Below are positions 63,881-64,000 of a stretch of 64,000 nt of DNA, in pieces. Both the position numbers and the translations under genes were made by a program. The notes under the pieces were generated by a model, which was not told the DNA's origin, did not search any database, and saw nothing but the letters and a program-made list of their open reading frames with translations. This DNA comes from Tubulanus polymorphus (taxonomy: Eukaryota; Nemertea; Palaeonemertea; Tubulaniformes; Tubulanidae): NCBI RefSeq assembly GCF_964204645.1, contig NC_134027.1, positions 18,834,485 through 18,898,484 of the forward strand, written 5' to 3'. Position 1 is the first letter of the stretch. Every line of letters begins with the position of its first letter.

Positions 63881-64000
63881 CCTTTGTCTTTCTCACTGGT
63901 GCTCACATTATTTCTCTTTCCTCTTCAATTTTATTCTGTAAGTTCACTCTGAAATTATCTCTCTCTTTCTCTCTCTTTCTCTATTTTTCTATCTATCCCA

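Noticed and set aside
1-64000. CRISPR arrays, operons, bacterial IS elements
   Set aside because: Searched by eye. No regularly spaced short repeats with unique spacers, no bacterial gene layout, and introns and metazoan retroelements throughout.

Overview
This is a stretch of an animal nuclear genome, probably an aquatic invertebrate. Signs of this are eukaryotic introns and splice sites, metazoan-type retroelements (BEL/Pao, env-bearing Ty3/Gypsy, Penelope-like, LINE), a THAP-type locus, MULE and Helentron-like DNA transposons, and AT-rich non-coding DNA rich in the palindrome TAGGCCTA. No sequence here fixes the species. No bacterial, CRISPR, rRNA or clear tRNA feature was seen.

Bases 1-17200 are a nest. 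An old BEL/Pao pol fragment (+ strand) is split by a complete, apparently young Ty3/Gypsy provirus on the - strand (1220-12137). Its two 618-bp LTRs look identical, it has a TAGT target duplication, a gag, a pol reached by a canonical -1 frameshift site, an integrase chromodomain, and an 892-residue F-type envelope-like gene. Beyond the BEL tail lies a Penelope-like (GIY-YIG) fragment, itself split by a 3.5-kb Helentron-like insertion (13462-16957). That insertion carries a large fold-back and a degenerate tandem array.

Bases 17200-33060 hold AT-rich DNA with tiny ORFs of unknown origin (17210-18490; 20404-20847 continuing at 32951-33040), a two-exon THAP-domain locus (18787-19541) and a two-level BEL nest. 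An outer BEL (20848-32946, - strand, decayed) sits inside one tiny ORF. An inner BEL (26815-32353, - strand, gag still open) sits inside the outer gag just after its start.

Bases 33200-48500 hold a LINE fragment and a second Ty3/Gypsy family on the + strand. Copy A has an LTR interrupted by another LINE, then a frameshifted gag-pol, then an unusual third gene encoding C2H2 fingers and a coiled coil. Two insertions with 9-bp target duplications broke that third gene: a 729-bp non-autonomous element and a 2.9-kb MULE with an open transposase. A third AT-rich tiny-ORF unit (44637-45876) separates copy A from the 3' part of a diverged copy B with its own LTR (47599-48497).

Bases 48500-64000 look like ordinary host DNA: a 443-bp tandem repeat, a pogo-like MITE, a possible hairpin RNA, weak candidate exons of a host gene, microsatellites and a pyrimidine-rich minisatellite. 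I recognise no host gene there.

The items most worth following are the intact chromodomain-plus-envelope Gypsy with its frameshift signal, the AT-rich tiny-ORF element present in three places, and the zinc-finger/coiled-coil third gene of the second Gypsy family.
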